This document shows positions 1 to 9,176 of a DNA stretch of 51,381 nt, piece after piece. The notes below the pieces were generated by a model. That model made no database searches. It was given only the letters and a program-made list of their open reading frames with translations, and was not told where the DNA came from. Position numbers and translations under genes: made by a program. Origin of the DNA: an uncultured Acetatifactor sp. (GTDB lineage: Bacteria > Bacillota > Clostridia > Lachnospirales > Lachnospiraceae); assembly GCA_910586435.1 (NCBI GenBank), contig CAJUGT010000010.1:1-51381 (forward strand), given 5' to 3'. Positions within the stretch are counted from its first letter, which is position 1; the number at the start of each line of letters is the position of its first letter.

Positions 1-86
1 AAAATGCGTTTTGGCGCCCGAAAGTCTCGCAAAATCGCACAGAGACGCGATTTTGGCTTCGCGGGAGGGGGTGTCTGAACGGTTAC
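1..86 (+). repeat. Intergenic repeat, left copy of an inverted pair
   Basis: This stretch matches positions 25876-25960 in inverted orientation with about four substitutions and one 1-base length difference. It holds a hairpin with arms CAAAATCGC (30-38) and GCGATTTTG (47-55). The matching edge is cut by the window start, so the element probably continues to the left. No coding potential is evident. The next 70 bases up to the first gene show only a T-rich stretch and no clear promoter. Confidence 0.85.
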
Positions 87-159
87 ATGCTGTGTCCTTA
101 ATGGTCAGGAGCTTTTTTAGCTTTTTTACAGAACAAACATTTGAAACAGGAGTTTTTAT

Positions 160-1317
160 ATGTATGCAATCGATGCGACTTTTTTAGAGAAAGAAGAAAT
201 TGAAACAGGACAGGTTCATGTATCATTTTCAATTTTTCTGTTGGAACTGTTAGAGGCTTTTGATAAGCTTGGTTACAGTGATCAGATTTGTGTGATTATT
301 AATTATAACGCAAAAAAATTTATGCAGGAAAGATTTCCTCGTTTTCATTACTGTATAGTGACATGGAAACCATTGGAACTGTTATATGTCCTTACAAAGG
401 GGAAAAAAACAGGGACAGAGTATTTAAAGAAATTAGGCTTTTTTAGAAGAAAAATAAAAAGAGGAAAATTTGATTGTGTATGGCTTCCCTTGGGGGAACC
501 ACTTGATATTATGGCAAAAAATGTGACCTATTTTTGTACTATTCATGATTTGATGTACTATCACGGGAACGGTCCAAAGCCACAAAAAAGACTGGAAAAG
601 GTTGTTGTCAACAGTAAGCATGTGGTAACAATATCTGAATTTATAAAACATGATGTGGTATCCTCCTTTCCCTATGATGAGAAGAATATTACTGTAATCC
701 CTAACTCCATCACTATGTCAGAGTCCAATATGAAAGTTGTAAAAGGAATAAGAAATAAATTTATTTTGGATATCAACGGATATGGAAAACATAAAAACAC
801 ATTAACCTTAATAAAAGCATTTCATAATATTTATAAAAAATATAGTGATATTGATCTTGTATGTTGTGGTGGATGGATGTCGCCGGAATATTATGACGAA
901 TTGTTGACATATGTAAGTGAAAACGGTTTAAAAGATAGGGTACATCTACTATATCGGATACCTGAGCCAGAGAAAAACTGGTTATTACACAATGCGACAG
1001 TGTTTGTAACACCTTCAACAAACGAGGGATTTGGCAGAACACCAGTGGAAGCGGCGCTATGCAAAATTCCTGTTATTTCAACAAAGGCTGCATCATTGTA
1101 CGAAGTGACTAAGGGACTAGTTCATTATTATGAGAATCCATATGATGATAAGGAATTGACAAGCATATTGATAAATGTAATTGAGAAACCAGAAAGTGAT
1201 GCTGTTCTTAAGAAGATTTCAGAAGAATTAAGAGAGACTTATAGCGCAATAAACTGCGCATTGAAATATTGGGATATTTTTGACAAAGTCCGAGAAGGAA
1301 AACATGAAAACATTTAA
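160..1317 (+). CDS. GT4-type glycosyltransferase
   Basis: A 385-residue protein with the two-Rossmann GT-B look of family GT4 (PF00534). The N half has no signal peptide or membrane segment. The C half carries the nucleotide-sugar binding signature EGFGRTPVEAALCKIPVI near residues 288-305, with an E-x7-E pattern, and IPNS near 180, the usual entry to the C-terminal domain. It probably adds one sugar to an undecaprenyl-linked repeat unit on the cytoplasmic face of the membrane; donor and acceptor cannot be read from the sequence. The start at 160 has a CAGGAG site seven bases upstream. Its end overlaps the next gene by 14 bases, so the two are cotranscribed and probably translationally coupled. 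Base composition is AT-rich compared with genes after position 26000, as is common for exchanged capsule genes. Confidence 0.88.
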   Translation: MYAIDATFLEKEEIETGQVHVSFSIFLLELLEAFDKLGYSDQICVIINYNAKKFMQERFPRFHYCIVTWKPLELLYVLTKGKKTGTEYLKKLGFFRRKIKRGKFDCVWLPLGEPLDIMAKNVTYFCTIHDLMYYHGNGPKPQKRLEKVVVNSKHVVTISEFIKHDVVSSFPYDEKNITVIPNSITMSESNMKVVKGIRNKFILDINGYGKHKNTLTLIKAFHNIYKKYSDIDLVCCGGWMSPEYYDELLTYVSENGLKDRVHLLYRIPEPEKNWLLHNATVFVTPSTNEGFGRTPVEAALCKIPVISTKAASLYEVTKGLVHYYENPYDDKELTSILINVIEKPESDAVLKKISEELRETYSAINCALKYWDIFDKVREGKHENI

Positions 1318-2857
1318 TAAAAACAGCCGGGGGAAAAACATAATAAAGACATCCGGAGTAGGAGTCATTTGCGGTTTGGTGAATACCTTGTTGAGTTTTA
1401 TTTACAGATCCTGCTTTCTTTATTTTCTGTCAGCGGAATACTTGGGGCTAAATGGTCTCTTTTCCAATATTTTGCAGGTTCTTTCTCTGGCGGAACTGGG
1501 AATCGGTGCTGCAATTGTTTTTCGTTTTTATGATCCTATCAGCAAAAACGATTTTTACCAGGTTGGAAAATTAATGAATTTTTTCAGGAAGGTTTATCTT
1601 GGGATAGGAGGCGTTATTTTATTATGCGGTCTTATGCTTCTGCCATTTCTGAAATACTTCATTAGTGACATGAATGATGTACCATCTGATGTAAACCTGT
1701 ACTTTATTTATATTTTATATCTTTTGCAGTCGGTTTCTTCCTATATGTATGCATATAAACAAAATATGCTCACAGCGGATCAGAGACAGTATTTGGTGTC
1801 CTTTGTTCAGACGGGAATTACATTTCTGAAATACATTGCGCAGTTAATGATTTTATACATAACCCGGAATTTTACCTATACGCTGTTTTTGAGTATAGTC
1901 GTGAACATAGGAAGCAATTATCTGTTTAGCTTGTGGATAACAAAACAGTATAAGGAAGTATTTGAAGTTAAGGATACAATTACCCTCAAGGAGAAAAAGC
2001 AAATATATGAAGATACCAAAGCCTGTATTTGCCATAAAATCGGCGGAACTGTCCTGAACAGTACGGATAATATTATAATCACAAAATTTGTCAGCCTGGT
2101 AGCGACGGGATTTTATTCTAATTACGCAATGATTATTAACGGGCTAAATACGATTTTAACACAACTGTTGGGAAGTTTTACTTCCAGTTTGGGAAATGCC
2201 CATGCCACCATTTCGCAGGAAGAGAATTATCTGCTTTTTAAACGTTTGAATTTTGTAAATTATATGGTGGCAGGTATATCTACAGTTTGCGTTTATATGC
2301 TGATAGACGATTTTATCAGAATTTGGGTTGGAGAAGACATGCTTTTGGATTCCCTAACCGTAATTGCTTTGAGCGCGCAGCTTTTTTTTGAGGTATCCAG
2401 GAAGATAACAACTTCCTATACAAATGGATATGGTCTCTTTGTAAAAGACCGTCTGCGGCCGTTTGTAGAAGCAATAATAAATCTGTGTGTGTCCATTCTT
2501 CTTGTAACCAGACTGGGAATTGCGGGTGTATTTATAGGAACTATTGTCTCTCATTTATTGACAGTGTTTTGGCGGGAACCGTATATTTTATTCCGCTTTG
2601 GTTTTCAACGGAATACAGTTGAGTATTGGGCAAACTTTTTGAAATTTTCTCTGCTGACAGTGGGAACATGCATTCTCTTTCGTTTTCTGAAAAATCAGAT
2701 TGGAATTCGGGTGGCGAATTTTACCCTGTTATTTTTGGAAGCGGTGATTGTACTGATAAGTGTTACAGGAATATATGCGATTTGTTTTTGTGCCACAGAG
2801 GAATATAAATTTTATTGGAATTGGCTGAAGGGACGGTATAAAAATGCAGGTAAATAA
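1304..2857 (+). CDS. Wzx-type polysaccharide flippase (first copy)
   Basis: A 517-residue integral membrane protein with about 12-14 hydrophobic segments, of the polysaccharide-export flippase type in the MATE/MOP superfamily (PF01943/PF13440). The N-terminal region with YLGLNGLFSNILQVLSLAE and GIGAAIVFRFYDP is typical of capsule and O-unit translocases. It should move the lipid-linked repeat unit across the cytoplasmic membrane. A longer TTG-initiated frame begins at 1280, but ATG 1304 is preferred because AGAAGGA lies just upstream. It overlaps the end of the preceding glycosyltransferase. A second unrelated-looking flippase is at 19993-21513, so the locus has two, which suggests either two polymers or a merger of two loci. 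Confidence 0.9.
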   Translation: MKTFNKNSRGKNIIKTSGVGVICGLVNTLLSFIYRSCFLYFLSAEYLGLNGLFSNILQVLSLAELGIGAAIVFRFYDPISKNDFYQVGKLMNFFRKVYLGIGGVILLCGLMLLPFLKYFISDMNDVPSDVNLYFIYILYLLQSVSSYMYAYKQNMLTADQRQYLVSFVQTGITFLKYIAQLMILYITRNFTYTLFLSIVVNIGSNYLFSLWITKQYKEVFEVKDTITLKEKKQIYEDTKACICHKIGGTVLNSTDNIIITKFVSLVATGFYSNYAMIINGLNTILTQLLGSFTSSLGNAHATISQEENYLLFKRLNFVNYMVAGISTVCVYMLIDDFIRIWVGEDMLLDSLTVIALSAQLFFEVSRKITTSYTNGYGLFVKDRLRPFVEAIINLCVSILLVTRLGIAGVFIGTIVSHLLTVFWREPYILFRFGFQRNTVEYWANFLKFSLLTVGTCILFRFLKNQIGIRVANFTLLFLEAVIVLISVTGIYAICFCATEEYKFYWNWLKGRYKNAGK

Positions 2858-3038
2858 AATTTATTCTATCCGCAATTATCAATCACAGTTTTTTATTCTA
2901 TACCGCATTACAAAGTGCCTTGAACACTATTCCCAATATCAAAAAATATTTGGAATTTTTGCGGACAAATTCCATGGTCAATCAAATTGCACAATTAGAT
3001 ATATGAAGTTACAAAATCATATTAAGAGGGGAGGCAAA

Positions 3039-3165
3039 ATGAAATACTTGATATTTGGCGCAGGGCGTCATAGGATTGGGGCGCTGGGGGGAGCATCAAC
3101 ATTATAATTCTGACGTCACGGTGGAAAAAGGCCTGGCGTTGGCAGAACAGTTAACAGCAAAGTAA
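3039..3165 (+). pseudogene. Broken remnant of a nucleotide-binding protein
   Basis: A good ribosome site (GAGGGGAGG) precedes an ATG that opens a Rossmann-like start, MKYLIFGAG. After about 22 codons the frame stops. Another frame entered around a run of six G (near 3081-3086) continues to a stop at 3163-3165 and ends in a helical-looking tail GLALAEQLTAK. The two pieces together would give only about 41 residues, so this is a start and end of a longer gene with the middle lost, plus a frameshift. The family cannot be decided: an NAD-dependent epimerase, a ketopantoate-reductase-like enzyme and a NeuD-like acetyltransferase all begin this way. The 180 bases before it (2858-3038) show nothing clear. 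Confidence 0.5.
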
Positions 3166-3189
3166 ACAGGTAAAATACAAGGAGAAAAA

Positions 3190-4267
3190 ATGACTGAAAA
3201 ATATATTGTAATCATTCCCGCATATATGCCATCTGTAAGTATGCTGGACATAGTGGGGGGGGGTAAAAAGAGAATATCATAAAGTTATTATAGTCAATGA
3301 CGGCAGCGGCGCCGAGTATGTGGATATCTTCCATAAGGCTGAAGAAATGGGATGTATTGTGCTTACCCATTATACAAACCTTGGAAAGGGAAGGGCGCTG
3401 AAGACAGCGTTCAATTATTGTCTTTCATTGTCAGAAGACGGATATAAGGGTGTAATGACTGTGGATGCGGATGGTCAGCATAAACTGACGGATATCATTG
3501 CCATAAGTAAGGCCCTTGAAAAGGAACCGGAGTCTTTGATATTGGGAGCGCGTAATTTCAGCGGGAAGGACATTCCTTTTCGCAGTAAATTTGGCAATAC
3601 CATGACAAAATATGTGTTTCAGATGTTCTGTGGTATTCGCATAACAGATACACAGACAGGATTGCGTGGCATTCCCTTTTCCATGTTGGACATGCTTTGT
3701 CATGTAGACGGTGAAAAATATGAATATGAGACTAATGTTCTTTTGAAATGCCGTGAAGAGAATGTTGAGATAAAAGAAATTCCTATTGAGACAATTTATG
3801 AAAATGATAATAGTTCCTCTCATTTTCATCCGGTAAGAGACTCGCTGCGGATTTATAGAACTATATTTAAATACATTTTCTCTTCGTTATTGGCGGCTGT
3901 AATTGATTTTGCGCTATTTGGTATACTGATTGACCATAGAATTGATATTTTACCTGCCACGTATATGGCAAGACTATGTTCTATGCTGGTGAATTTTGCA
4001 ATAAATAAACGTGTTGTGTTTAAAGCGGGAGGTGATGTAAAGAGACAATTTGCGAAATATGTAATTCTGGTCGTGATATCAGGAACCCTGTCAGGGCTGA
4101 TAGTTGCCGCGGCAACAAAATATCTGGCGCCGTTGCCAATATTATATAAAGCCCTTGCGGAAACCCTGCTCTATTTTATCAATTACTATGTGCAGCAAAC
4201 CTATATTTTTACTGGTAAAAGCAGAAATCATTTTTTAAATGCCGATACCAGAAGAAAGGGGAGGTAG
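3190..4267 (+). pseudogene. GT2 (DPM1-like) glycosyltransferase with GtrA domain, frameshifted at a G9 tract
   Basis: AAGGAG precedes ATG 3190, which opens a GT2 start (IVIIPAYMPS), but the frame stops at about residue 30 just after a run of nine G at 3255-3263. Removing one G (eight G) joins it to the long downstream frame, with VIIVNDGSG directly after the joint at the spacing expected for the family. The rest is intact: DADGQH as the metal-binding DxD region, a GT2 core to about residue 220, then four membrane helices of a GtrA domain (PF04138). DPM1-GtrA proteins typically make polyprenyl-phosphate-linked sugars used to decorate polymers outside the cell. As read, the gene is off; with 8 (or 11) G it would be on. 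A sequencing error is the alternative, but the tract is exactly what slipped-strand phase variation uses. ATG codons downstream of the tract lack the first beta strand. Confidence 0.8.
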
Positions 4268-4270
4268 GTT

Positions 4271-6004
4271 ATGCTGCGGATTATCGTAATCATCTTATTG
4301 GGTATCAGTATGGCAGGCTATGTGTCCTGGTTTATTTACAAAAGAAACCTGAATCTTTGGCTGGCACCAGCTGCTGTAATTACGGGAATATGTTTTTTCA
4401 TGTATTTAAGCGGGCTGATTAATGTTATGGCCTTGACGGCCTATCTTATTTTAGGCGGCGGGATAATATGCTTTCTTGGGTATTTTCTAAAAGTACCCTG
4501 GATAAAACTGCTCAGAGAAAATTGGTGTCCTTTTATCATTTGTATTATTTTTTCTGGTATATTTGTTTACTATTTTCGGAACGCGAATTATGCGGATGGA
4601 GATACCATGACCCACTGGGGCGTCATTGTACGGGCTATGTATGAGAGGGATGGACTGCCCAATTTTCAAGATACAGCGGTCGCCTATCAGTCCTACCCGC
4701 CCGCCACTGCCTGTTGGATATATTATGTCTTGAAATTTACAGGATATGGAGAAAATTATGCTTTGCTGGCTCAGGCATTGTGGTCGTTCTGCTGCGGAAT
4801 CTGCCTGTTTGCTTTAAATAAATCCAGGCAGCTTGCGGGGGATATATTGATTGGAGTATCCATTGTATATTACCTGAAGAATATGAGCGATCTCAGAGTG
4901 GATTATTTGCTGGCAGTAATTTCTCTTGCCGCCGTTGCGGGAATCGCCTGTTATGTCAGTGAGCAGAATGTGGCCGGGAAGGAGTTATTATATTTTGTTC
5001 TTCCTTTTATAGGGATACTTCCCATGGTAAAAAACAGTGGTGTCCTATTTGCCGTGTTTCTTTCTTTTATATTGCTATGGGCCTTTCCGCATATGGGTTG
5101 TCGCCGGCTTTGGACGATAGCGTACACTGGTTTGACATTGGGAGTAGCGTTATCTTCTCTGTACTTGTGGAAGGCGCATATTAAGATGGTTTATGCCGAT
5201 GCCAATGCGTCACGGCATTCCCTGTCCATTACATATATGGAATCTGTTGCGGAATCACGCTCCCTGGAGGATTATGCTCAGATTATAAAGGCGTTTATCA
5301 GTAAATGGTTTTCTTTTAACGGAACTTATGAATGGCTGATGATTGTACTGATAATTATGTTAGGTATTACGGCAATGGCGCTGATACCAGGTAAGAGGAA
5401 AACAGCAGGATTTATAACAGTCATGAGCCTGATAAGTTATTTGATTTATAAATTGGGACTTTTGGGAATGTATCTGTTTAACATGCCAGGAAACAGTTAT
5501 GAACTGGAAGCATATGTCAGATATCAGACAACTTTTACATCGGCTGTTACAGTGTCAATATTTCTGCTTTATTTTATGCTGGCAGAAGAAATAAGGCAAA
5601 GGGTCTGGAAGAAAACACAATATATTTGTTCCATAGTAAGCCTGTCCCTGATATTGCTCTTTATAAATTACTCCGGGGCCGGCGCGCATTTGAAGCACCC
5701 TGACTATGTAAACGGCGGAGTACATCGGCGGCTTTTGAGTATGATACATAATACGCCTGAAATCAATGAGGGCGATAAAGCATTGGTATATTTACATTAC
5801 GGTTTGGCAGTCCATTTTGTTCGATTTACCTTTCATAATCAGGAATGTATTGCGTCCGATAATCTGGTTTATTTTAAAAACGCGCTTATGGATAATTCCA
5901 TGGAGTTTGACACCATCATTATTTTTGACAGGGATGAAACGATACAGGAACTCTTGCGTTCCTATGGTTATGACCCAGATTTGGAATACATAAATCTAAA
6001 ATAA
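4271..6004 (+). CDS. Multi-pass membrane protein, possible GT-C glycosyltransferase
   Basis: A 577-residue protein with roughly 11-13 membrane segments. The first large outside loop, after the third or fourth helix, holds an acidic stretch NYADGDTMTHWG (around residues 105-118), where GT-C enzymes (GT39/GT83-like) keep their catalytic Asp; a conserved-looking QSYPPATACW follows. It ends in a short soluble tail of about 90 residues. This fits an enzyme using a polyprenyl-phosphate sugar, such as the product of the GT2-GtrA gene just upstream, but a polymerase or an unrelated transporter remains possible. GGAGG lies seven bases before ATG 4271, and the gene begins three bases after the GT2-GtrA stop, so the two are one transcription unit. 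Confidence 0.6.
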   Translation: MLRIIVIILLGISMAGYVSWFIYKRNLNLWLAPAAVITGICFFMYLSGLINVMALTAYLILGGGIICFLGYFLKVPWIKLLRENWCPFIICIIFSGIFVYYFRNANYADGDTMTHWGVIVRAMYERDGLPNFQDTAVAYQSYPPATACWIYYVLKFTGYGENYALLAQALWSFCCGICLFALNKSRQLAGDILIGVSIVYYLKNMSDLRVDYLLAVISLAAVAGIACYVSEQNVAGKELLYFVLPFIGILPMVKNSGVLFAVFLSFILLWAFPHMGCRRLWTIAYTGLTLGVALSSLYLWKAHIKMVYADANASRHSLSITYMESVAESRSLEDYAQIIKAFISKWFSFNGTYEWLMIVLIIMLGITAMALIPGKRKTAGFITVMSLISYLIYKLGLLGMYLFNMPGNSYELEAYVRYQTTFTSAVTVSIFLLYFMLAEEIRQRVWKKTQYICSIVSLSLILLFINYSGAGAHLKHPDYVNGGVHRRLLSMIHNTPEINEGDKALVYLHYGLAVHFVRFTFHNQECIASDNLVYFKNALMDNSMEFDTIIIFDRDETIQELLRSYGYDPDLEYINLK

Positions 6005-6074
6005 TCTGGTATCAGTATAGAACGGATATCGTTTTCATGTACGTAAATTGGAAATGGAGGAATTGAATACATCT

Positions 6075-7982
6075 ATGAAGCGATTGGATACAGGCTGGAG
6101 GTATTGGGATAAAATATGGTTTTTCCTATGTTTTCTGGCTGTATGTCTGTTTACGGCTCTTCATATTGACTGCCTGGTGGATGGAGATATGGCAGGCGCC
6201 ATGGAACTGGCGCATTTTCTCTCAAAAGAAGGGGCGATTATATCAGAAAACTGGTATTATCCCACAGAACTGAAATTCCTGTATCCACATCTTGTATACA
6301 TTCCTCTCTTCTATCTCTTTGAAGATTGGCATGTTATTCGAGTGGTGGGGAGCATCCTGTTGCTGCTGATTTATATGGGCAGTTACTTTTACCTGTGTCA
6401 GGAACTGCGCTTAAGAGATAAATTTTATCTTTCAATGTCTTTTTTATTGTTTCCGCTGAGTGAGATATACTTCAAATTTGTCATCTGGTACGAAAGCGGC
6501 GGTTATATCATTTACATTTCTTCAGCATTTGTAATGATGGCCATGATTTTACATTTTTCTTCTATGAGTAGGGAAACAGAAAGGTGGAAGAAAAACACAA
6601 TGATTGTCCTCATGGGGATATTGGCGTTGGCAATGGGAATAAATGGACCAAGGCTAATACTGGTGTTTTTCCTGCCAATGACAGTGGTGGGCGTTTGTAA
6701 GATGAAAGATGGAACTTATATTGCTAGACTTCGGGCCAAAACATGCATATATATATGCGGATGCGCAGGGATTGGCTATGTCATTAACAGTAAGATATTA
6801 TCGGCAAAATATCATTTTTCTACTTACGACAATATTGCGTTTAACAGTGTCAACTTTGATAATATTCAGGAAACATTTAATCAGATACTTGCTTCTATTG
6901 GATATCAACAAGGTGAGATAGGCGGTATACAGCTGCTTTCTAATAGTATATGTCTGATTACGCTTCTTCTGATGGGCGCTAATTACGCTGATGTGATAAG
7001 GCATAAGGAGCGATACAGTGAAAATGAAAAATTTCTATTGGGATATGTGGCAGCGGCATTCATAATCTATGTTATGTTTTATGCTGTGACGGACATGCAT
7101 CAGACAGAACGATATAATTTGCCAATTATAATTTTTGGGGTGCCAATGCTTTCTGCGTTTTTTGGCAAAATAAAAAACACATGGAAATACGCTAATCTTT
7201 TGATTGTCCTTTACATTATGCTCATAATTGTGCGGGGGGGGGTAAACTATTTGAACCTTTTGAAAACCGATGCCACCAAAAGCGAGAGGGACGCAACGGC
7301 ATTTCTTATAGAGGAAGGATTGTTGCAGGGGTATGGGACACATTGGGGTTCCAGAATCTTTACAGAATTATCGGATGGTCAAATAGAAATGTGGATATTG
7401 CCCAGAAATAACCTGACCAACGAATCTCAGATTTCTGAATGGGAACAGTCAAAATATCACAAAGAGACATTGCCTCAGGAACCGTTTTTTATCTCGTTTA
7501 TGAAGTATGAGGCAAGAACCTGTATTATAGCCAGGTATTTGGAGGAGACAAATGTAGTTTATTCCGAAGGAAATCATGTCATTTACCGATATGAAACCTA
7601 TCAGGATCTTATTCATGATTTATCAGATTGCTATAAGTATGACTTTAAGGATGGAGAATGGTTGGAGAATGGGAAGGACTTAAATGGAAAGAGATACTTA
7701 AATGCGGAAGGCCTGTCCCATGGCCCGTACATGACAATTACGGCAGGCGTTTATGGGATAGAAATTCGCGGTCAGAACCTGAAACAGGCTGACATCAGCT
7801 GTGTCTGTGGGAAGGGTGACATGGAATTACAATTGACATGCATACATGAAAGCGATGAAAAAATGGTATTTGAATTAAAATCCCCTCAAATGTATCGGAA
7901 TATGGAACTGAAAATACGGAATACAGAATGGGATACAGTTATTATTGAAGCGCTTTCTATTCAAAAGTTATCTGATTCATAA
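6075..7982 (+). CDS. Large membrane protein with C-terminal outside domain; contains an in-frame G9 tract
   Basis: About 635 residues: a short cytoplasmic N-terminus, 10-12 membrane helices up to roughly residue 390, then a soluble C-terminal part. The acidic loop after the first helix (CLVDGDMAGAMELAHF) resembles the catalytic loop of GT-C glycosyltransferases. The last 100 residues look like a beta sandwich with GPYMTITAGVYGIEIRG, a pattern that recurs at the end of the 9177-11555 product. A run of nine G at 7234-7242 encodes part of VRGGVNY in frame, so the gene is on in this sequence; one G more or less would truncate it near residue 390. The start is uncertain: ATG 6075 has GGAGG 14 bases upstream, and in-frame TTG 6048, ATG 6054 and TTG 6063 also exist. 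The exact function is not recognised. Confidence 0.65.
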   Translation: MKRLDTGWRYWDKIWFFLCFLAVCLFTALHIDCLVDGDMAGAMELAHFLSKEGAIISENWYYPTELKFLYPHLVYIPLFYLFEDWHVIRVVGSILLLLIYMGSYFYLCQELRLRDKFYLSMSFLLFPLSEIYFKFVIWYESGGYIIYISSAFVMMAMILHFSSMSRETERWKKNTMIVLMGILALAMGINGPRLILVFFLPMTVVGVCKMKDGTYIARLRAKTCIYICGCAGIGYVINSKILSAKYHFSTYDNIAFNSVNFDNIQETFNQILASIGYQQGEIGGIQLLSNSICLITLLLMGANYADVIRHKERYSENEKFLLGYVAAAFIIYVMFYAVTDMHQTERYNLPIIIFGVPMLSAFFGKIKNTWKYANLLIVLYIMLIIVRGGVNYLNLLKTDATKSERDATAFLIEEGLLQGYGTHWGSRIFTELSDGQIEMWILPRNNLTNESQISEWEQSKYHKETLPQEPFFISFMKYEARTCIIARYLEETNVVYSEGNHVIYRYETYQDLIHDLSDCYKYDFKDGEWLENGKDLNGKRYLNAEGLSHGPYMTITAGVYGIEIRGQNLKQADISCVCGKGDMELQLTCIHESDEKMVFELKSPQMYRNMELKIRNTEWDTVIIEALSIQKLSDS

Positions 7983-8053
7983 AGTCAGATGGGCATTGGA
8001 ACAATGAATAAAGGCAGAGTCATAGGAAAGGTCAGAAGGAGTTAAAACAAAAT

Positions 8054-9133
8054 ATGCGACATATCAGTTTGAAGGACAAAACAGTATTGGTTACAGGAGC
8101 GGCAGGGTTTATCGGAGCAAATCTTGTTACACGTCTATTGAAAGATAACGATGTAAAATTGGTTATCGGAATTGACAATATGAACAGTTACTATGATGTA
8201 TCGTTGAAAGAATATCGGCTGAAGCAAATGGAGACTGTCGAAAACAGTGATGTCAAATGGCGTTTTATAAAAGATGACATTGCGGACAAAGAGTTGGTTT
8301 CAGGAATTTTCAAGGAATATGAGCCGGATGTGGTGGTTAATCTTGCAGCGCAGGCAGGTGTGCGGTATTCCATTGAGAATCCGGATTCCTATATTGAAAG
8401 TAATTTAAATGGATTCTATAACCTTTTGGAGGCGTGCCGTCATTCTTATGACAATGGAAAATCCGGCGTGGAACATTTTGTATATGCTTCCTCCTCTTCC
8501 ATATATGGAACAAATCAAAAAGTGCCGTATAGTACGGAAGACAAGGTGGACAATCCGGTTTCCCTTTATGCGGCAACTAAGAAAAGCAATGAGTTAATGG
8601 CTCATGCGTATGCCAAGCTGTACAATATTCCATCAACTGGTCTTCGGTTTTTTACGGTCTATGGTCCTGCGGGGAGACCGGATATGGCATATTTCGGATT
8701 TACTGACAAACTCAGGGCAGGCAAAAAAATTCAGATTTTTAATTACGGAAACTGTAGACGTGATTTTACGTACATAGATGATATTGTGGAAGGGGTAATT
8801 CGGGTAATGAAGGGAGCGCCGGAAAAGAAAAATGGAGAGGACGGACTGCCGCTTCCTCCTTACGCAATATACAATATTGGCAACAGCCATCCGGAAAATT
8901 TGCTTGATTTTGTAGATATTTTGCAGCAGGAATTAATCAGAGCGGGTGTACTTTCAAAAGAATATGATTTTGAAAGTCATAAGGAATTTGTGCCTATGCA
9001 GCCGGGGGATGTGCCGGTGACATATGCGGATACTTCCGCACTGGAAAGGGATTTCGGATTTAGACCGGATACAGGTCTGCGGGAAGGATTGCGGATGTTT
9101 GCAGAATGGTATAAGGAATATTTTAGGTGTTAA
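8054..9133 (+). CDS. NAD-dependent UDP-glucuronate 4-epimerase-like enzyme
   Basis: A 359-residue short-chain dehydrogenase of the extended type (PF01370). The NAD site GAAGFIGANLV is at residues 16-26, the catalytic YAATKK at about 173-178 with SSSS upstream for the Ser, and the substrate loop LRFFTVYGPAGRPDMA and RDFTYIDDIV are as in UDP-glucuronate 4-epimerases (GAE/LspL/CapI group). It should interconvert UDP-GlcA and UDP-GalA in the cytoplasm to supply a uronic acid to the repeat unit. AAGGAG lies upstream of ATG 8054. UDP-Glc or other nucleotide sugars as substrate cannot be excluded from motifs alone. No UDP-glucose dehydrogenase is in the window, so UDP-GlcA must come from elsewhere. 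Confidence 0.9.
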   Translation: MRHISLKDKTVLVTGAAGFIGANLVTRLLKDNDVKLVIGIDNMNSYYDVSLKEYRLKQMETVENSDVKWRFIKDDIADKELVSGIFKEYEPDVVVNLAAQAGVRYSIENPDSYIESNLNGFYNLLEACRHSYDNGKSGVEHFVYASSSSIYGTNQKVPYSTEDKVDNPVSLYAATKKSNELMAHAYAKLYNIPSTGLRFFTVYGPAGRPDMAYFGFTDKLRAGKKIQIFNYGNCRRDFTYIDDIVEGVIRVMKGAPEKKNGEDGLPLPPYAIYNIGNSHPENLLDFVDILQQELIRAGVLSKEYDFESHKEFVPMQPGDVPVTYADTSALERDFGFRPDTGLREGLRMFAEWYKEYFRC

Positions 9134-9176
9134 AATCAAAGGAATTATTTCCTCAGAAGAAAGGAGCGGCATATTG

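Noticed and set aside
2844..3107. An 87-codon open frame covering the end of the first flippase gene and the gap after it
   Set aside because: Its first part overlaps the flippase end and looks random; only the last 22 codons, which start at ATG 3039 with a good ribosome site, look like a gene start, and these were called a remnant.
9024..9176. Upstream extension of the large Wzy-like gene
   Set aside because: It lies inside the epimerase coding region in another frame, and a good ribosome site at 9161-9166 supports a start at 9174 or 9177.
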